DNA of 64,000 bases from NCBI RefSeq assembly GCF_025567195.1, contig NZ_JAOQJF010000004.1:62001-126000 (forward strand), read 5' to 3'. Origin of the DNA: Alitiscatomonas aceti. Lineage in GTDB: Bacteria; Bacillota; Clostridia; Lachnospirales; Lachnospiraceae. Position numbers and translations under genes: made by a program. A model generated the notes under the pieces. The model saw only the letters and a list, made by a program, of their open reading frames with translations, did no database searches and was not told where the DNA came from. Numbering within the stretch: the first letter of the stretch is position 1; the number at the start of each line of letters is the position of its first letter. This document shows positions 17,750 to 25,876 of the stretch, one piece after another.

Positions 17750-19073
17750 TCTGCTCCGGATGAGCATTAACAATCTGAGACGAAGAAAGCTGAGGACCGG
17801 TCTTACGGTCCTTGGCGTCGTTATCGGAACCGCCTCCATCGTGGTCATGGTCTCCCTGGGCATCGGCCTTAAGGAGATCACGGTGGAGCAGTACGAGTCC
17901 TCGGGAAGCCTTACAAAGATCGAGGTGTACCGGAATTATGGCATGGGCGGCTCGGAAAACGAGGAGGACGGCTTTATCACCGATAAGACCATCGAAAGCT
18001 TTAAAGGGATCCCCCATGTGAAGGCCGTCTCCCCGGTGCTCTCCACCTATGTGCAGATGCGCCAGGGCGCGTACGAAGGCTCCTCCAGGATCGAGGGCTT
18101 AAGCCGCGAGGCCCTGGAGGAGATCGAGCTGGGGGAGGGACGGCTTCCGGATCCGTCCTCCGGCACCATGGAGCTGGTGGTGGGTCCCATGGTCGCCCAG
18201 AACTTCTGGGACGCCAAAACAGGCAGGGGCTTCTGGGAGACGGGAGAGCAGCCGGCGGTGGATCTTTACGGAAAGCCGTTTTTTACCATGTTCCAGAGTT
18301 CCGGAGCCGAGGAAAGCGGCAAGCAGAAAAAATATGTGTTTCCTGTCAGCGGACTTGTAAAAAGTGATACTGACGAAAACGGAAATCCGATGTATAATGA
18401 ATACAGCTATGGCATATACACGGACGTGGAGATCCTGAAGACCCAGTTAAAGCGTATCTATAAAAAGAACCCGATCCCCGGGCAGCCCGTCAATAAAAAG
18501 GGAAAGCCCTATAACTATTACGTTTATGACAACGCGTATGTCTATGTGGACGATATGAACAACGTCATGGAGGTGCAGGCGGCTGTAACGGATATGGGAT
18601 ATGAGGCCCACAGCAGCATGCAGTGGCTGGAGCAGGCCCAGGAGCAGATGGATATGATCCAGGCGGTGCTGGGAGGCATCGGAGCCGTATCCCTTTTTGT
18701 GGCGGCCATCGGTATCGCCAATACCATGATGATGTCCATCTACGAAAGGACCAGGGAGATCGGCGTTCTGAAGGTGCTGGGGTGCGCCCTGGGAGACATC
18801 CGCAGCATGTTCCTCATTGAAGCCGGATTCATCGGGCTCATGGGCGGAGCGGCCGGGCTTTTGTTAAGCTACGGCGTTTCCAGCCTGATCAATAAATTTC
18901 TCGGTTCCGGGCTCATGGGCATGGGCGGAGGCGGCGGGGATATTTCCCGCATCCCCATGTGGCTTTCGGCGGCGGCCGTGGGCTTTGCCATTGTCATCGG
19001 TATGCTGGCAGGACTGTTCCCGGCCTTAAGGGCCATGAAGCTGAGCCCTCTGGCAGCCATCAGAAACGAATAG
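17736..19073 (+). CDS. ABC transporter permease (MacB/FtsX family)
   Basis: Type VII ABC permease. An N-terminal helix (LRTGLTVLGVVIGTASIVVMVSLGI follows the RRRK basic patch) is followed by a large extracytoplasmic MacB-PCD domain of about 250 residues, then three helices (ALGGIGAVSLFVAAIGIANT-like, GFIGLMGGAAGLLLSYGVS, AVGFAIVIGMLAGLFPALRA). The coupling motif YERTREIGVLKVLGC is clear. The start MKFSDLLRMSINNLRRRK (445 aa) lies inside the end of the upstream gene. With the ATPase it would act as a mechanotransmission or export complex. Confidence 0.92.
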   Translation: MKFSDLLRMSINNLRRRKLRTGLTVLGVVIGTASIVVMVSLGIGLKEITVEQYESSGSLTKIEVYRNYGMGGSENEEDGFITDKTIESFKGIPHVKAVSPVLSTYVQMRQGAYEGSSRIEGLSREALEEIELGEGRLPDPSSGTMELVVGPMVAQNFWDAKTGRGFWETGEQPAVDLYGKPFFTMFQSSGAEESGKQKKYVFPVSGLVKSDTDENGNPMYNEYSYGIYTDVEILKTQLKRIYKKNPIPGQPVNKKGKPYNYYVYDNAYVYVDDMNNVMEVQAAVTDMGYEAHSSMQWLEQAQEQMDMIQAVLGGIGAVSLFVAAIGIANTMMMSIYERTREIGVLKVLGCALGDIRSMFLIEAGFIGLMGGAAGLLLSYGVSSLINKFLGSGLMGMGGGGGDISRIPMWLSAAAVGFAIVIGMLAGLFPALRAMKLSPLAAIRNE

Positions 19074-19092
19074 GCAGGAAAAGGAGGCATCT

Positions 19093-20250
19093 ATGGAGAA
19101 TTTTATTTATTCCATCCCCACCACCATTTATTTTGGGAAGGGGCAGATCGAACATGTGTCCCAGGCAGTGCGTCCCTACGGGAAGAAGGCGCTGATCGTC
19201 TATGGCGGGGGAAGCGTGAAAAAGAACGGTATTTTTGACCGTGTGACAGAGATCCTTGAGCATGAAGGCATTGCATGGGAAGAGCTGGGGGGCGTGGAGC
19301 CCAATCCCAGGATCGAAACAGTGAGAAAGGGCGCAGAGCTCTGCAAGGCTGGAAATATCGAAGTCGTTCTCCCCATCGGCGGCGGCTCCACCATCGACTG
19401 TGCCAAGATCATTGCCGCCGGTGCCCTTTATGACGGCGACGCCTGGGACCTGGTACTGGACGGGAAGAAGATCCAGGCAGCCCTTCCTATCGTTGCGGTC
19501 CTTACCCTGGCGGCCACCGGCTCGGAAATGGACACGGCGGCCGTGATCTCCGATATGGCCTCCAACAATAAGCTGGGGACCAAGAGCGAACATATCCGTC
19601 CAAAGGCGGCCATTATGGACCCCTCCTACACAGAGACCGTCAACGCCTGGCATACAGCCGCGGGCACGGCGGATATCATGTCCCATATCCTGGAATCGTA
19701 TTTCTCCAATGCCGAGGGATATATGCAGGACCGCATGGCCGAGGGGCTCCTTAAGACCTGTATCCAGTTCGGGATCCGGGCGGTGGAGCATCCCGATGAT
19801 TATGAGGCCCGGGCCAATCTCATGTGGGCTGGAAGCTGGGCCATTAACGATTTTCTGAAGCTGGGAAAGCTGGTTCCCTGGTCGGTCCACCCCATGGAGC
19901 ATGAGCTGTCGGCGTATTACGATATCACCCATGGAGCTGGTCTGGCGATCCTGACGCCCCACTGGATGCGCCATGTATTAAACACCAGGACGGTGGAAAA
20001 GTTCCGTACCTACGGCGTCAACGTCTGGGACGTGCCGGCGGATCTGCCGTCTATGGAGGCGGCAGAGCTGGCCATCAAACGGACGGCCGATTATTTTAAG
20101 GCCCTGGGGCTTCCGTCAAGGCTGTCCGAGGTGGGGATCGACGAAAAATATCTGGAGATCATGGCAGAAAAGTCCGCATCCCGTATGAAGGGAACGTATG
20201 TGGAGCTGACGAAGGATGAGATCCTCCAGATCTTTAAGGAAGCCATGTAG
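19093..20250 (+). CDS. iron-containing alcohol dehydrogenase (butanol dehydrogenase/YqhD-like)
   Basis: NAD(P)H-dependent reduction of aldehydes to alcohols in fermentation. The nucleotide-binding signature is LPIGGGSTIDCAKII and the metal region HPMEHELSAYYDITHGAGLAIL carries the conserved His residues, with an Asp upstream (HTAAGTADIMSH). Length 385 aa fits BdhA/YqhD-type enzymes. It follows the ABC permease by 19 bases with AAAGGAGG before the ATG and may be cotranscribed. Confidence 0.92.
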   Translation: MENFIYSIPTTIYFGKGQIEHVSQAVRPYGKKALIVYGGGSVKKNGIFDRVTEILEHEGIAWEELGGVEPNPRIETVRKGAELCKAGNIEVVLPIGGGSTIDCAKIIAAGALYDGDAWDLVLDGKKIQAALPIVAVLTLAATGSEMDTAAVISDMASNNKLGTKSEHIRPKAAIMDPSYTETVNAWHTAAGTADIMSHILESYFSNAEGYMQDRMAEGLLKTCIQFGIRAVEHPDDYEARANLMWAGSWAINDFLKLGKLVPWSVHPMEHELSAYYDITHGAGLAILTPHWMRHVLNTRTVEKFRTYGVNVWDVPADLPSMEAAELAIKRTADYFKALGLPSRLSEVGIDEKYLEIMAEKSASRMKGTYVELTKDEILQIFKEAM

Positions 20251-20268
20251 GCGGAAGGGAGAAACCAT

Positions 20269-21699
20269 ATGAACGTACTGGATCATGAAAAGCTGCATCA
20301 GAAATATTTTGAGGAACTCTCCAGGATCCCCAGGGCTTCCTTTAAGGAGGAACGGGTATCAGACTACCTGGAGGACTTTGCCAGGACCAGAGGCCTGGAC
20401 TATAAAAGGGATACCATCGGCAATGTGGTGATCTATAAGCCGGCGTCTGCGGGCTATGAGGACCACGGCGCGGTGATCCTCCAGGCACATACAGACATGG
20501 TCTGCGAAAAGAATGCGGACTGCACCCATGATTTCGACCTGGATCCCATTGATCTTTACATTGAAAACGGGATCTTAAAGGCCAGAGGCACGACCCTGGG
20601 AGCCGACGACGGCATGGGCTGCGCCTATATGCTGGCGCTTCTGGATATGGATACGCCCCACCCGGCCCTGGAATGTGCCTTTACAGTCCAGGAGGAGGTA
20701 GGCTTAAACGGGGCCTTTGCGTTAAAGACGGAGTATTTTACGGCGAAAAAATATGTGAACCTGGATTTCGGCGGACGCGGAAAGGGAACGTGCACCACCA
20801 GCGCCGGAGGCGAGATGGTGGGCCTTAAAAAGCCTGTGGAATATGAGGACTGTGCCCTTCCGGCCTACCGTCTGTTCATCACAGGCTTAAAGGGAGGCCA
20901 TTCCGGAAGCTGCATCATCCTGGAGCTGGGCAATTCCTTAAAGATCTGCGGACGGATCTTAAAGGAGATCTCCGGAAGCTCGGATCTTCGGATCGTAAGC
21001 CTGGACGGCGGCTTAAAGAACAACGCCATTCCCAGGGAATGCGAGGCTGTGTTTGCCAGCGGAGCGCCCAGGGAGCAGATCGAAAGGGCCATGGAGTCCA
21101 TAACGGCTGAGATCCGGAATGAGCTGAAATTCCAGGAGCCGGAGCTTTCGGTGACACTGGAGACGGCTGCCTGCACCAGGGCCATGAGCGAAGAGACCAG
21201 CGCAGACCTGGTGGATCTTATGTACCTCCTGCCCACGGGACTCCGCCACAGGAGCCTTCAGATCGAGAACCTTCCGGTGGCGTCAGAAAACCTGGCGTCT
21301 GTACGGTGTAAGGAGGATTACGTGGAGTTCCAGTATTCCCTCCGGGCAGAAAAAATGTCCTGGCGGGACCAGATGGAAAAGGAACTGTGCATCCTGGCCG
21401 GTATCTACGATATGACCGTGGACGTATACAGCAAGTTCCCGTCCTGGGAATTCAATCCGGATTCAGCCCTCAGAAATACGCTTTTAAAGGCATATAAAGA
21501 GGTGAAGGGGACGGAGATGGAGCTTCTGGCCACCCACGGCGGCCTGGAGTGCGGAGTGTTCTGCGACATGATCCCAGGCCTTGACGTGGTGACCCTGGGA
21601 GCCGAGACCGACGGCGCCCATACGCCCCAGGAGCAGATGAACCTGGAATCCTTTGACCAGACCTTCGAGGTGCTGAAGACCTTCCTGGAGCACTTATAA
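20269..21699 (+). CDS. pepD: aminoacyl-histidine dipeptidase (Xaa-His dipeptidase, peptidase D)
   Basis: Zinc-dependent M20 dipeptidase. Metal and catalytic motifs are ILQAHTDMVCEKN, GTTLGADDGMGCAYML, VQEEVGLNGAFAL and, near the C terminus, ATHGGLECGVF. The lid domain GLKGGHSG is present. At 476 aa it matches the PepD family. It lies 18 bases after the alcohol dehydrogenase gene. Confidence 0.94.
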   Translation: MNVLDHEKLHQKYFEELSRIPRASFKEERVSDYLEDFARTRGLDYKRDTIGNVVIYKPASAGYEDHGAVILQAHTDMVCEKNADCTHDFDLDPIDLYIENGILKARGTTLGADDGMGCAYMLALLDMDTPHPALECAFTVQEEVGLNGAFALKTEYFTAKKYVNLDFGGRGKGTCTTSAGGEMVGLKKPVEYEDCALPAYRLFITGLKGGHSGSCIILELGNSLKICGRILKEISGSSDLRIVSLDGGLKNNAIPRECEAVFASGAPREQIERAMESITAEIRNELKFQEPELSVTLETAACTRAMSEETSADLVDLMYLLPTGLRHRSLQIENLPVASENLASVRCKEDYVEFQYSLRAEKMSWRDQMEKELCILAGIYDMTVDVYSKFPSWEFNPDSALRNTLLKAYKEVKGTEMELLATHGGLECGVFCDMIPGLDVVTLGAETDGAHTPQEQMNLESFDQTFEVLKTFLEHL

Positions 21700-21771
21700 A
21701 CAGCCAGGGGCCCGGCCCCTCTGCCGGTAAACGTCCGGCATACTGAAAATAAAAATATGTAAAAGCACCTG

Positions 21772-21821
21772 GAAAGCCGCCTGAGCATAAGATAGATTAA
21801 TAATGCTCTAAGGTGGCTTTC
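21772..21821 (+). promoter_or_regulatory. long stem-loop that includes the sigK ribosome-binding site
   Basis: GAAAGCCGCCT-GAGCAT (21772-21788) pairs with ATGCTC-TA-AGGTGGCTTTC (21803-21821), giving about 17 pairs with a two-base bulge and one G-U. The 3' arm contains AAGGTGG, the only ribosome-binding site of the TTG-initiated sigK six bases downstream. Folding would hide it. The structure also looks like a terminator for pepD, but the T tract is interrupted (TTTCTTTG). Confidence 0.6.
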
Positions 21822-21822
21822 T

Positions 21823-22461
21823 TTGAAGACGTTTTTGCAGCCATTAACAGCCAGGGAAGAAAGAGAGTACCTCCGGCAGTACAAAGAGGGTGACCGGGAG
21901 GCAAGGAATGTGCTGATCAGCCGGAACATGCGCCTGGTCGCCCATGTCATAAAAAAATACCAGAACTCCGGCTATGAGACCGAGGATCTTCTGTCTGTGG
22001 GGACCATCGGACTCATAAAGGCGGTGGATTCCTATAATATGGAGAAGGGCTCGAGACTGGCCACCTACGCGGCCAGGTGTGTAGAGAATGAGGTCCTGAT
22101 GCTTTTCAGGGCCGGGAAAAAATTTTCCAAAGAGGTCTCTATTTATGACCCCATCGGTACCGACAAGGACGGCGAGACCGTGAGCTTCATGGATATTCTG
22201 GAGATGGAAGGGAAGGAGGCAGTGGAGCAGGTCATCCTGAAGGAGGATGTGAGAAAGCTTTACGAGGCCTATGAACAGAATCTGAAAGATACCGAAAAGA
22301 CCGTGATCCGTCTGAGATACGGCCTTTTCGGCTCTAAGGAGCACACCCAGAGGGAGATCGCCGGGCAGCTGGGGATCTCCAGGTCCTATGTCTCAAGGCT
22401 CGAGAAAAGGGCGGTGGAAAAGCTGCGCGAGGAATTCCAGAGGGATGGGTATACGGCGTAG
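21823..22461 (+). CDS. sigK: RNA polymerase sporulation sigma factor SigK
   Basis: Late mother-cell sigma factor of endospore formers. Region 2 reads NMRLVAHVIKKYQNSGYETEDLLSVGTIGLIKAV and SRLATYAARCVENEVLM, followed by the SigK-typical YDPIGTDKDGETVSFMDIL; region 4 is TQREIAGQLGISRSYVSRLEKRA. It starts with TTG (AAGGTGG 6 bases before). There is no hydrophobic pro-sequence of the Bacillus kind, so proteolytic activation by SpoIVFB is not expected. The gene is intact, with no skin-like insertion. Confidence 0.9.
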   Translation: MKTFLQPLTAREEREYLRQYKEGDREARNVLISRNMRLVAHVIKKYQNSGYETEDLLSVGTIGLIKAVDSYNMEKGSRLATYAARCVENEVLMLFRAGKKFSKEVSIYDPIGTDKDGETVSFMDILEMEGKEAVEQVILKEDVRKLYEAYEQNLKDTEKTVIRLRYGLFGSKEHTQREIAGQLGISRSYVSRLEKRAVEKLREEFQRDGYTA

Positions 22462-22468
22462 GGGCGGT

Positions 22469-23050
22469 TTACAGGGCTCCGCACAGGACATAGGCCAGGG
22501 TCCCCACGGCTCCGGAGCCCAGGATGATGGAGACGGCCCCCACCTTTCCATGGAATCTTCTTAACAGAAACAGGGACCCGGCAAACAGTATGAGCTCAAT
22601 GGGGCGCAGGGCTGCCAGGGAGATATTATAAAAGCTGGTGTTGAACAGTGCCAGCATCAGAATGGACATTCCAGCGGAGCCGATCATGGCAACCACCGCC
22701 GGGCGCAGGGCCGAGAGCACCGTCTGGACGCCGGAGAAGGAGCGGTATTTATAGTAAAAGTGGGCCAGGGTCAGACAGATGATGAAGGAGGGGATGATAC
22801 AGCCCAGAGTGCAGAGGACTGCGCCCAGGGGACCTGCCAACCGGGTTCCCACAAAGGTGGAGGAGTTGATGGAGACCGGGCCTGGGGTCATCTCAGCAAT
22901 GGTGATCAGATCCGTAAACTCAGCCATGGTCATCAGCTTGTGGACGTTTACGATCTGGTCCTGGATCAGCGGGATCGCGGCGTAGCCTCCGCCTACGGAG
23001 AACATGCCCACCTGGATGAAGGAGAAAAATAAGCTAATTAAAAGATTCAT
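22469..23050 (-). CDS. ChrA-family chromate transporter, second half
   Basis: Half-size CHR transporter of 193 aa with about six hydrophobic segments. It starts MNLLISLFFSFIQVGMFSVGGGYAAIPLIQ, and the family loop ITIAEMTPGPVSINSSTFVG is present. Short CHR proteins act as pairs with opposite topology. Its start overlaps the end of the upstream half by 17 bases. The physiological substrate may be chromate, sulfate or another anion. Confidence 0.9.
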   Translation of the reverse strand: MNLLISLFFSFIQVGMFSVGGGYAAIPLIQDQIVNVHKLMTMAEFTDLITIAEMTPGPVSINSSTFVGTRLAGPLGAVLCTLGCIIPSFIICLTLAHFYYKYRSFSGVQTVLSALRPAVVAMIGSAGMSILMLALFNTSFYNISLAALRPIELILFAGSLFLLRRFHGKVGAVSIILGSGAVGTLAYVLCGAL

Positions 23051-23630
23051 TTCCGGTTACCCCTTTCTTTTTATAAGACGTAAGGACCGCCTCTGTGATC
23101 CCGATGACAAGGCAGATCAGAATGATGATCATGGCGCTGACACCGAAGAAATACGCTCCGCAGAAGGAGAGGACCATGAGGGACGTATAGAACACGGAAT
23201 GGCTGTTCCAGACGTTTTTTGCCAGATTCCATGTGACGTCCAGGATCACGGCCGCAACGCCTGCCCGCATGACCTGGAGGGCGGCGGCAATATAGAGATT
23301 CTGCCGGAATTCTGTGTAAAAGACACAGATCAGGGAGATCACGAACATGGGCGGAAGGATGGTCCCCAGGACTGCGGCCAGGGAGCCGGGGATGCCCTGC
23401 ATCCGGTAGCCGATGATCACAGAGGCATTGACCGGCAGGGGGCCGGGAGAGGACTGGGTGATGGCCGTGATGTCTAACATTTCATCCTCCTCCAGCCATT
23501 TCAGCTCTTCCACAAATTTTTTCTTCATAAGAGATACGATGACGAAGCCGCCGCCAAAGGTGCAGGCGCTCAGGAGGAACATGGATTTAAAAAGGATCCA
23601 CAGCTGTTCCAGGTTCTTTTTTTGTAACAT
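23034..23630 (-). CDS. ChrA-family chromate transporter, first half
   Basis: The 198-aa partner of the gene above. It starts with LWILFKSMFLLSACTFGGGFVIVSLM and has the matching ITAITQSSPGPLPVNASVIIG motif. Both halves carry the PGP signature, so the pair makes a complete CHR unit. It is transcribed divergently from a LysR regulator 121 bases away. Confidence 0.9.
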   Translation of the reverse strand: MLQKKNLEQLWILFKSMFLLSACTFGGGFVIVSLMKKKFVEELKWLEEDEMLDITAITQSSPGPLPVNASVIIGYRMQGIPGSLAAVLGTILPPMFVISLICVFYTEFRQNLYIAAALQVMRAGVAAVILDVTWNLAKNVWNSHSVFYTSLMVLSFCGAYFFGVSAMIIILICLVIGITEAVLTSYKKKGVTGNESFN

Positions 23631-23662
23631 GATGATTTCTTTTCCTGTTGTTTGATGAGGCC

Positions 23663-23730
23663 ATTATATCCAGATTTTATAAGAAAGTAAAATTATATAT
23701 ATTGATACAACGATAAAAATACGTTATGAT
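23663..23730. promoter_or_regulatory. divergent promoters of the chrA pair and the LysR gene
   Basis: Plus strand (LysR gene): TTGATA (23702-23707), 17 bp, TATGAT (23725-23730). Minus strand (chrA pair): TTTACT, 17 bp, TATAAT (complement of 23663-23668). The promoters lie back to back in an AT-rich gap, the usual arrangement for a LysR protein that controls its neighbour and itself. Confidence 0.65.
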
Positions 23731-23751
23731 AAAAGGGAGGAGGGATGAGGA

Positions 23752-24657
23752 ATGCTGGATTTTCGGATCGAAACGTTCCTGGCGGCCTGCCGGCATATGA
23801 ATTTTACTGCGGCGGCGGAGGAGCTTCACATTACCCAGCCGGCGGTATCCCAGCATATCCGGTTCCTGGAAAAGAAATACGGCGCAGAGCTGTTTGTCCG
23901 GGACGGGAAGCGGCTGGAGCTGACCCGGGCGGGAGAGATCCTTAAACGGACCATGATCACCATGGAAAATCACCAGAGAGCCATGGAAAAACGGATGCGG
24001 GAGTCCGGGAACGCTGTAAGGACGCTGACCATGGGCGTGACCATGACCATTGGGGAATATGCGGTCACAGGGCCTCTGGCCCGGTATCTGAACCTCCATC
24101 CGGACGTGAATGTATGCCTGCGGTTCGGCAACACGGACCGGCTTTTGGAGGCGCTCCGGGCAGGGGAGATGGATCTGGCCTTAAGCGAGGGGTATATCCG
24201 GTCAGAGGAGTTTGATACGGAGCTGTTCCGCAGGGAGTGGTACATCCCGGTCTGTGCTGCCGGACATGCCCTTCCCGCTGGGAAACAGAAGCTTAAGGAT
24301 CTTCTCGGGGAGCGGCTGATCCTCAGGGAAAAGGGCTCCGGAAGCCGGAAGATCCTTGAAAGGAACCTGGCAGCCAGAAACCTTAAGATCAGCGATTTTA
24401 TTCATTATGCCGAGGTGGAGAACATCCATACCATGGTGAGCCTGCTGGTCCGGGACTGCGGGATCGCCTTTTTGTACGAGGCTGCGGTGGAGCAGGAGAT
24501 CCGGCAGGGGCTTTTAAAGGAGATCCGTCTGGAGGACTTTTCCATGGACCATGAATTTCTGTTTTTGTGGAACAAGGGCAGCGTTTTTTCCAGCGAGCTG
24601 AAGAAGCTCTGCGAGGAGTGGATCCAGCTGGACAAGGACGCTTCCGGCGGAAGATAA
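23752..24657 (+). CDS. LysR-family transcriptional regulator
   Basis: An N-terminal winged helix-turn-helix (FLAACRHMNFTAAAEELHIT and QPAVSQHIRFLEKKYGAELF, residues 8-50) is followed by a periplasmic-binding-like effector domain (TLTMGVTMTIGEYAVTGPL and on). Length 301 aa is typical. Strong RBS GGGAGGAGGGATGAGG. By position the likely targets are the divergent chrA genes, with an oxyanion-related effector inferred but not shown. Confidence 0.93.
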   Translation: MLDFRIETFLAACRHMNFTAAAEELHITQPAVSQHIRFLEKKYGAELFVRDGKRLELTRAGEILKRTMITMENHQRAMEKRMRESGNAVRTLTMGVTMTIGEYAVTGPLARYLNLHPDVNVCLRFGNTDRLLEALRAGEMDLALSEGYIRSEEFDTELFRREWYIPVCAAGHALPAGKQKLKDLLGERLILREKGSGSRKILERNLAARNLKISDFIHYAEVENIHTMVSLLVRDCGIAFLYEAAVEQEIRQGLLKEIRLEDFSMDHEFLFLWNKGSVFSSELKKLCEEWIQLDKDASGGR

Positions 24658-24712
24658 TGCCGCTCCGGGATTTGAGACAGGTGATGAAATTTCAGAAGAA
24701 AGGGGAAAAGGA

Positions 24713-25654
24713 ATGAGAGAAAGGGAATTTTACCTTCCGTCCAGCGACGGACACTCCAGGCTCCATTGTATGGAATGGCTGCCGGACGGGGAGATCCTGG
24801 GAGCCGTACAGATCGTCCACGGGATGATGGAGCATACGGGGCGCTACCGGGAAACGGCAGAATGGCTGGCAGACCGGGGGATCGCCGTCTATGGCCACGA
24901 CCATCTGGGCCATGGAAGGACTGCGGCGGAAAAAGAGGATCTGGGATACTTTGGAGACAGGGATGGGGAGCTTTCACTGGTGAAGGACGTGCGCAGGCTG
25001 ACGCTTTATGGAAAAAGGAGATACAGAGGAAAGCGGCTGTTCCTTCTGGGCCATAGCATGGGCTCATTTATGGTGAGGCGGACCCTGACCGTCTATGAGG
25101 ACGGGCCCGACGGCGTGATCCTCATGGGGACGGGCTCCCAGCCAGAGGGAATGGTATTTGCCGGATGGTGTCTGGCGTCTCTGGTGAGCGCCATAAGGGG
25201 GAGCCGCAGCCGGAGCCGTCTGCTCCACGAGCTGTCCCTGGGAAATTATAACCGGAAATTCTGGCCGGTACAGACGGACCACGACTGGCTTACCAGGGAT
25301 ATGGAAAAGGCCAGGAGCTTTGAAGCAGATCCGTACTGCCAGTTCCTTTTTACTGCCGGGGCCTACCGGGATTTTTTCCGGGTGATCCTCATGGACCAGC
25401 GGGCAGAACGGCTGGGAAGGATGCGGACGGACATGCCCCTTCTTCTGCTTTCCGGGGACCGGGATCCGGTGGGAGAAAACGAAAGAGGGGTCAGAAAGGT
25501 GTATAAGCGGTTTTCAGACGCAGGCTGCCGGGATATTACCCTGGGCTTTTATAAGGACGCCCGCCATGAGCTGTTCAATGAGACCAACCGGGAGGAGGTA
25601 CGGGAGGATCTTCTTTCCTGGATTCTGGGGCATCTGGAGGAACAGAATAGTTAA
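24713..25654 (+). CDS. alpha/beta hydrolase (monoacylglycerol lipase/lysophospholipase-like)
   Basis: Serine hydrolase. VQIVHGMMEHTGRYRETAEWLADRG is the HG oxyanion region, VYGHDHLGHGRT follows, and LLGHSMGSFMVRR contains the nucleophilic Ser. The acid (LLLSGDRDPVGEN) and His (FYKDARHELFNE) complete the triad. 313 aa, no signal peptide, so probably cytoplasmic. A GC-rich hairpin ends the transcript. Confidence 0.9.
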   Translation: MREREFYLPSSDGHSRLHCMEWLPDGEILGAVQIVHGMMEHTGRYRETAEWLADRGIAVYGHDHLGHGRTAAEKEDLGYFGDRDGELSLVKDVRRLTLYGKRRYRGKRLFLLGHSMGSFMVRRTLTVYEDGPDGVILMGTGSQPEGMVFAGWCLASLVSAIRGSRSRSRLLHELSLGNYNRKFWPVQTDHDWLTRDMEKARSFEADPYCQFLFTAGAYRDFFRVILMDQRAERLGRMRTDMPLLLLSGDRDPVGENERGVRKVYKRFSDAGCRDITLGFYKDARHELFNETNREEVREDLLSWILGHLEEQNS

Positions 25655-25661
25655 AACCGGG

Positions 25662-25690
25662 CCCGGGGCTGTAGCCGCCCCGGGTTAAAA
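25662..25690 (+). terminator. GC-rich hairpin after the hydrolase gene
   Basis: A perfect 8-bp stem CCCGGGGC/GCCCCGGG with a 7-base loop, followed by TTAAAATAAG. The T tract is poor, but the stem is very stable. Confidence 0.6.
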
Positions 25691-25696
25691 TAAGGC

Positions 25697-25725
25697 TTGA
25701 AATTCCAGCCGGCATCCGGTATAGT
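25697..25725 (+). promoter_or_regulatory. promoter of the comM-dprA-topA operon
   Basis: TTGAAA, 17 bp, TATAGT. A leader of about 145 nt follows before the comM start, longer than usual. It holds a GCCGC/GCGGC hairpin near 25830-25850, but nothing I can name. Confidence 0.7.
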
Positions 25726-25876
25726 AGGAATCAGACAAAAGCTTTCTAAGATGATTTCAAATAAACTCTTTATTCATTTCAAAAGCGATCAGAGAATTTC
25801 CATGAAGACCAGAGGACAAAAATATGGAGCATGCCGCAAAGCTGCGGCGTATTTCGGAAAGAAGGGAAGATAAGAC

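Noticed and set aside
21721..21822. Sigma-E type promoter for sigK
   Set aside because: CATAAGAT resembles a -10, but no matching ATA -35 lies 16-18 bp upstream.
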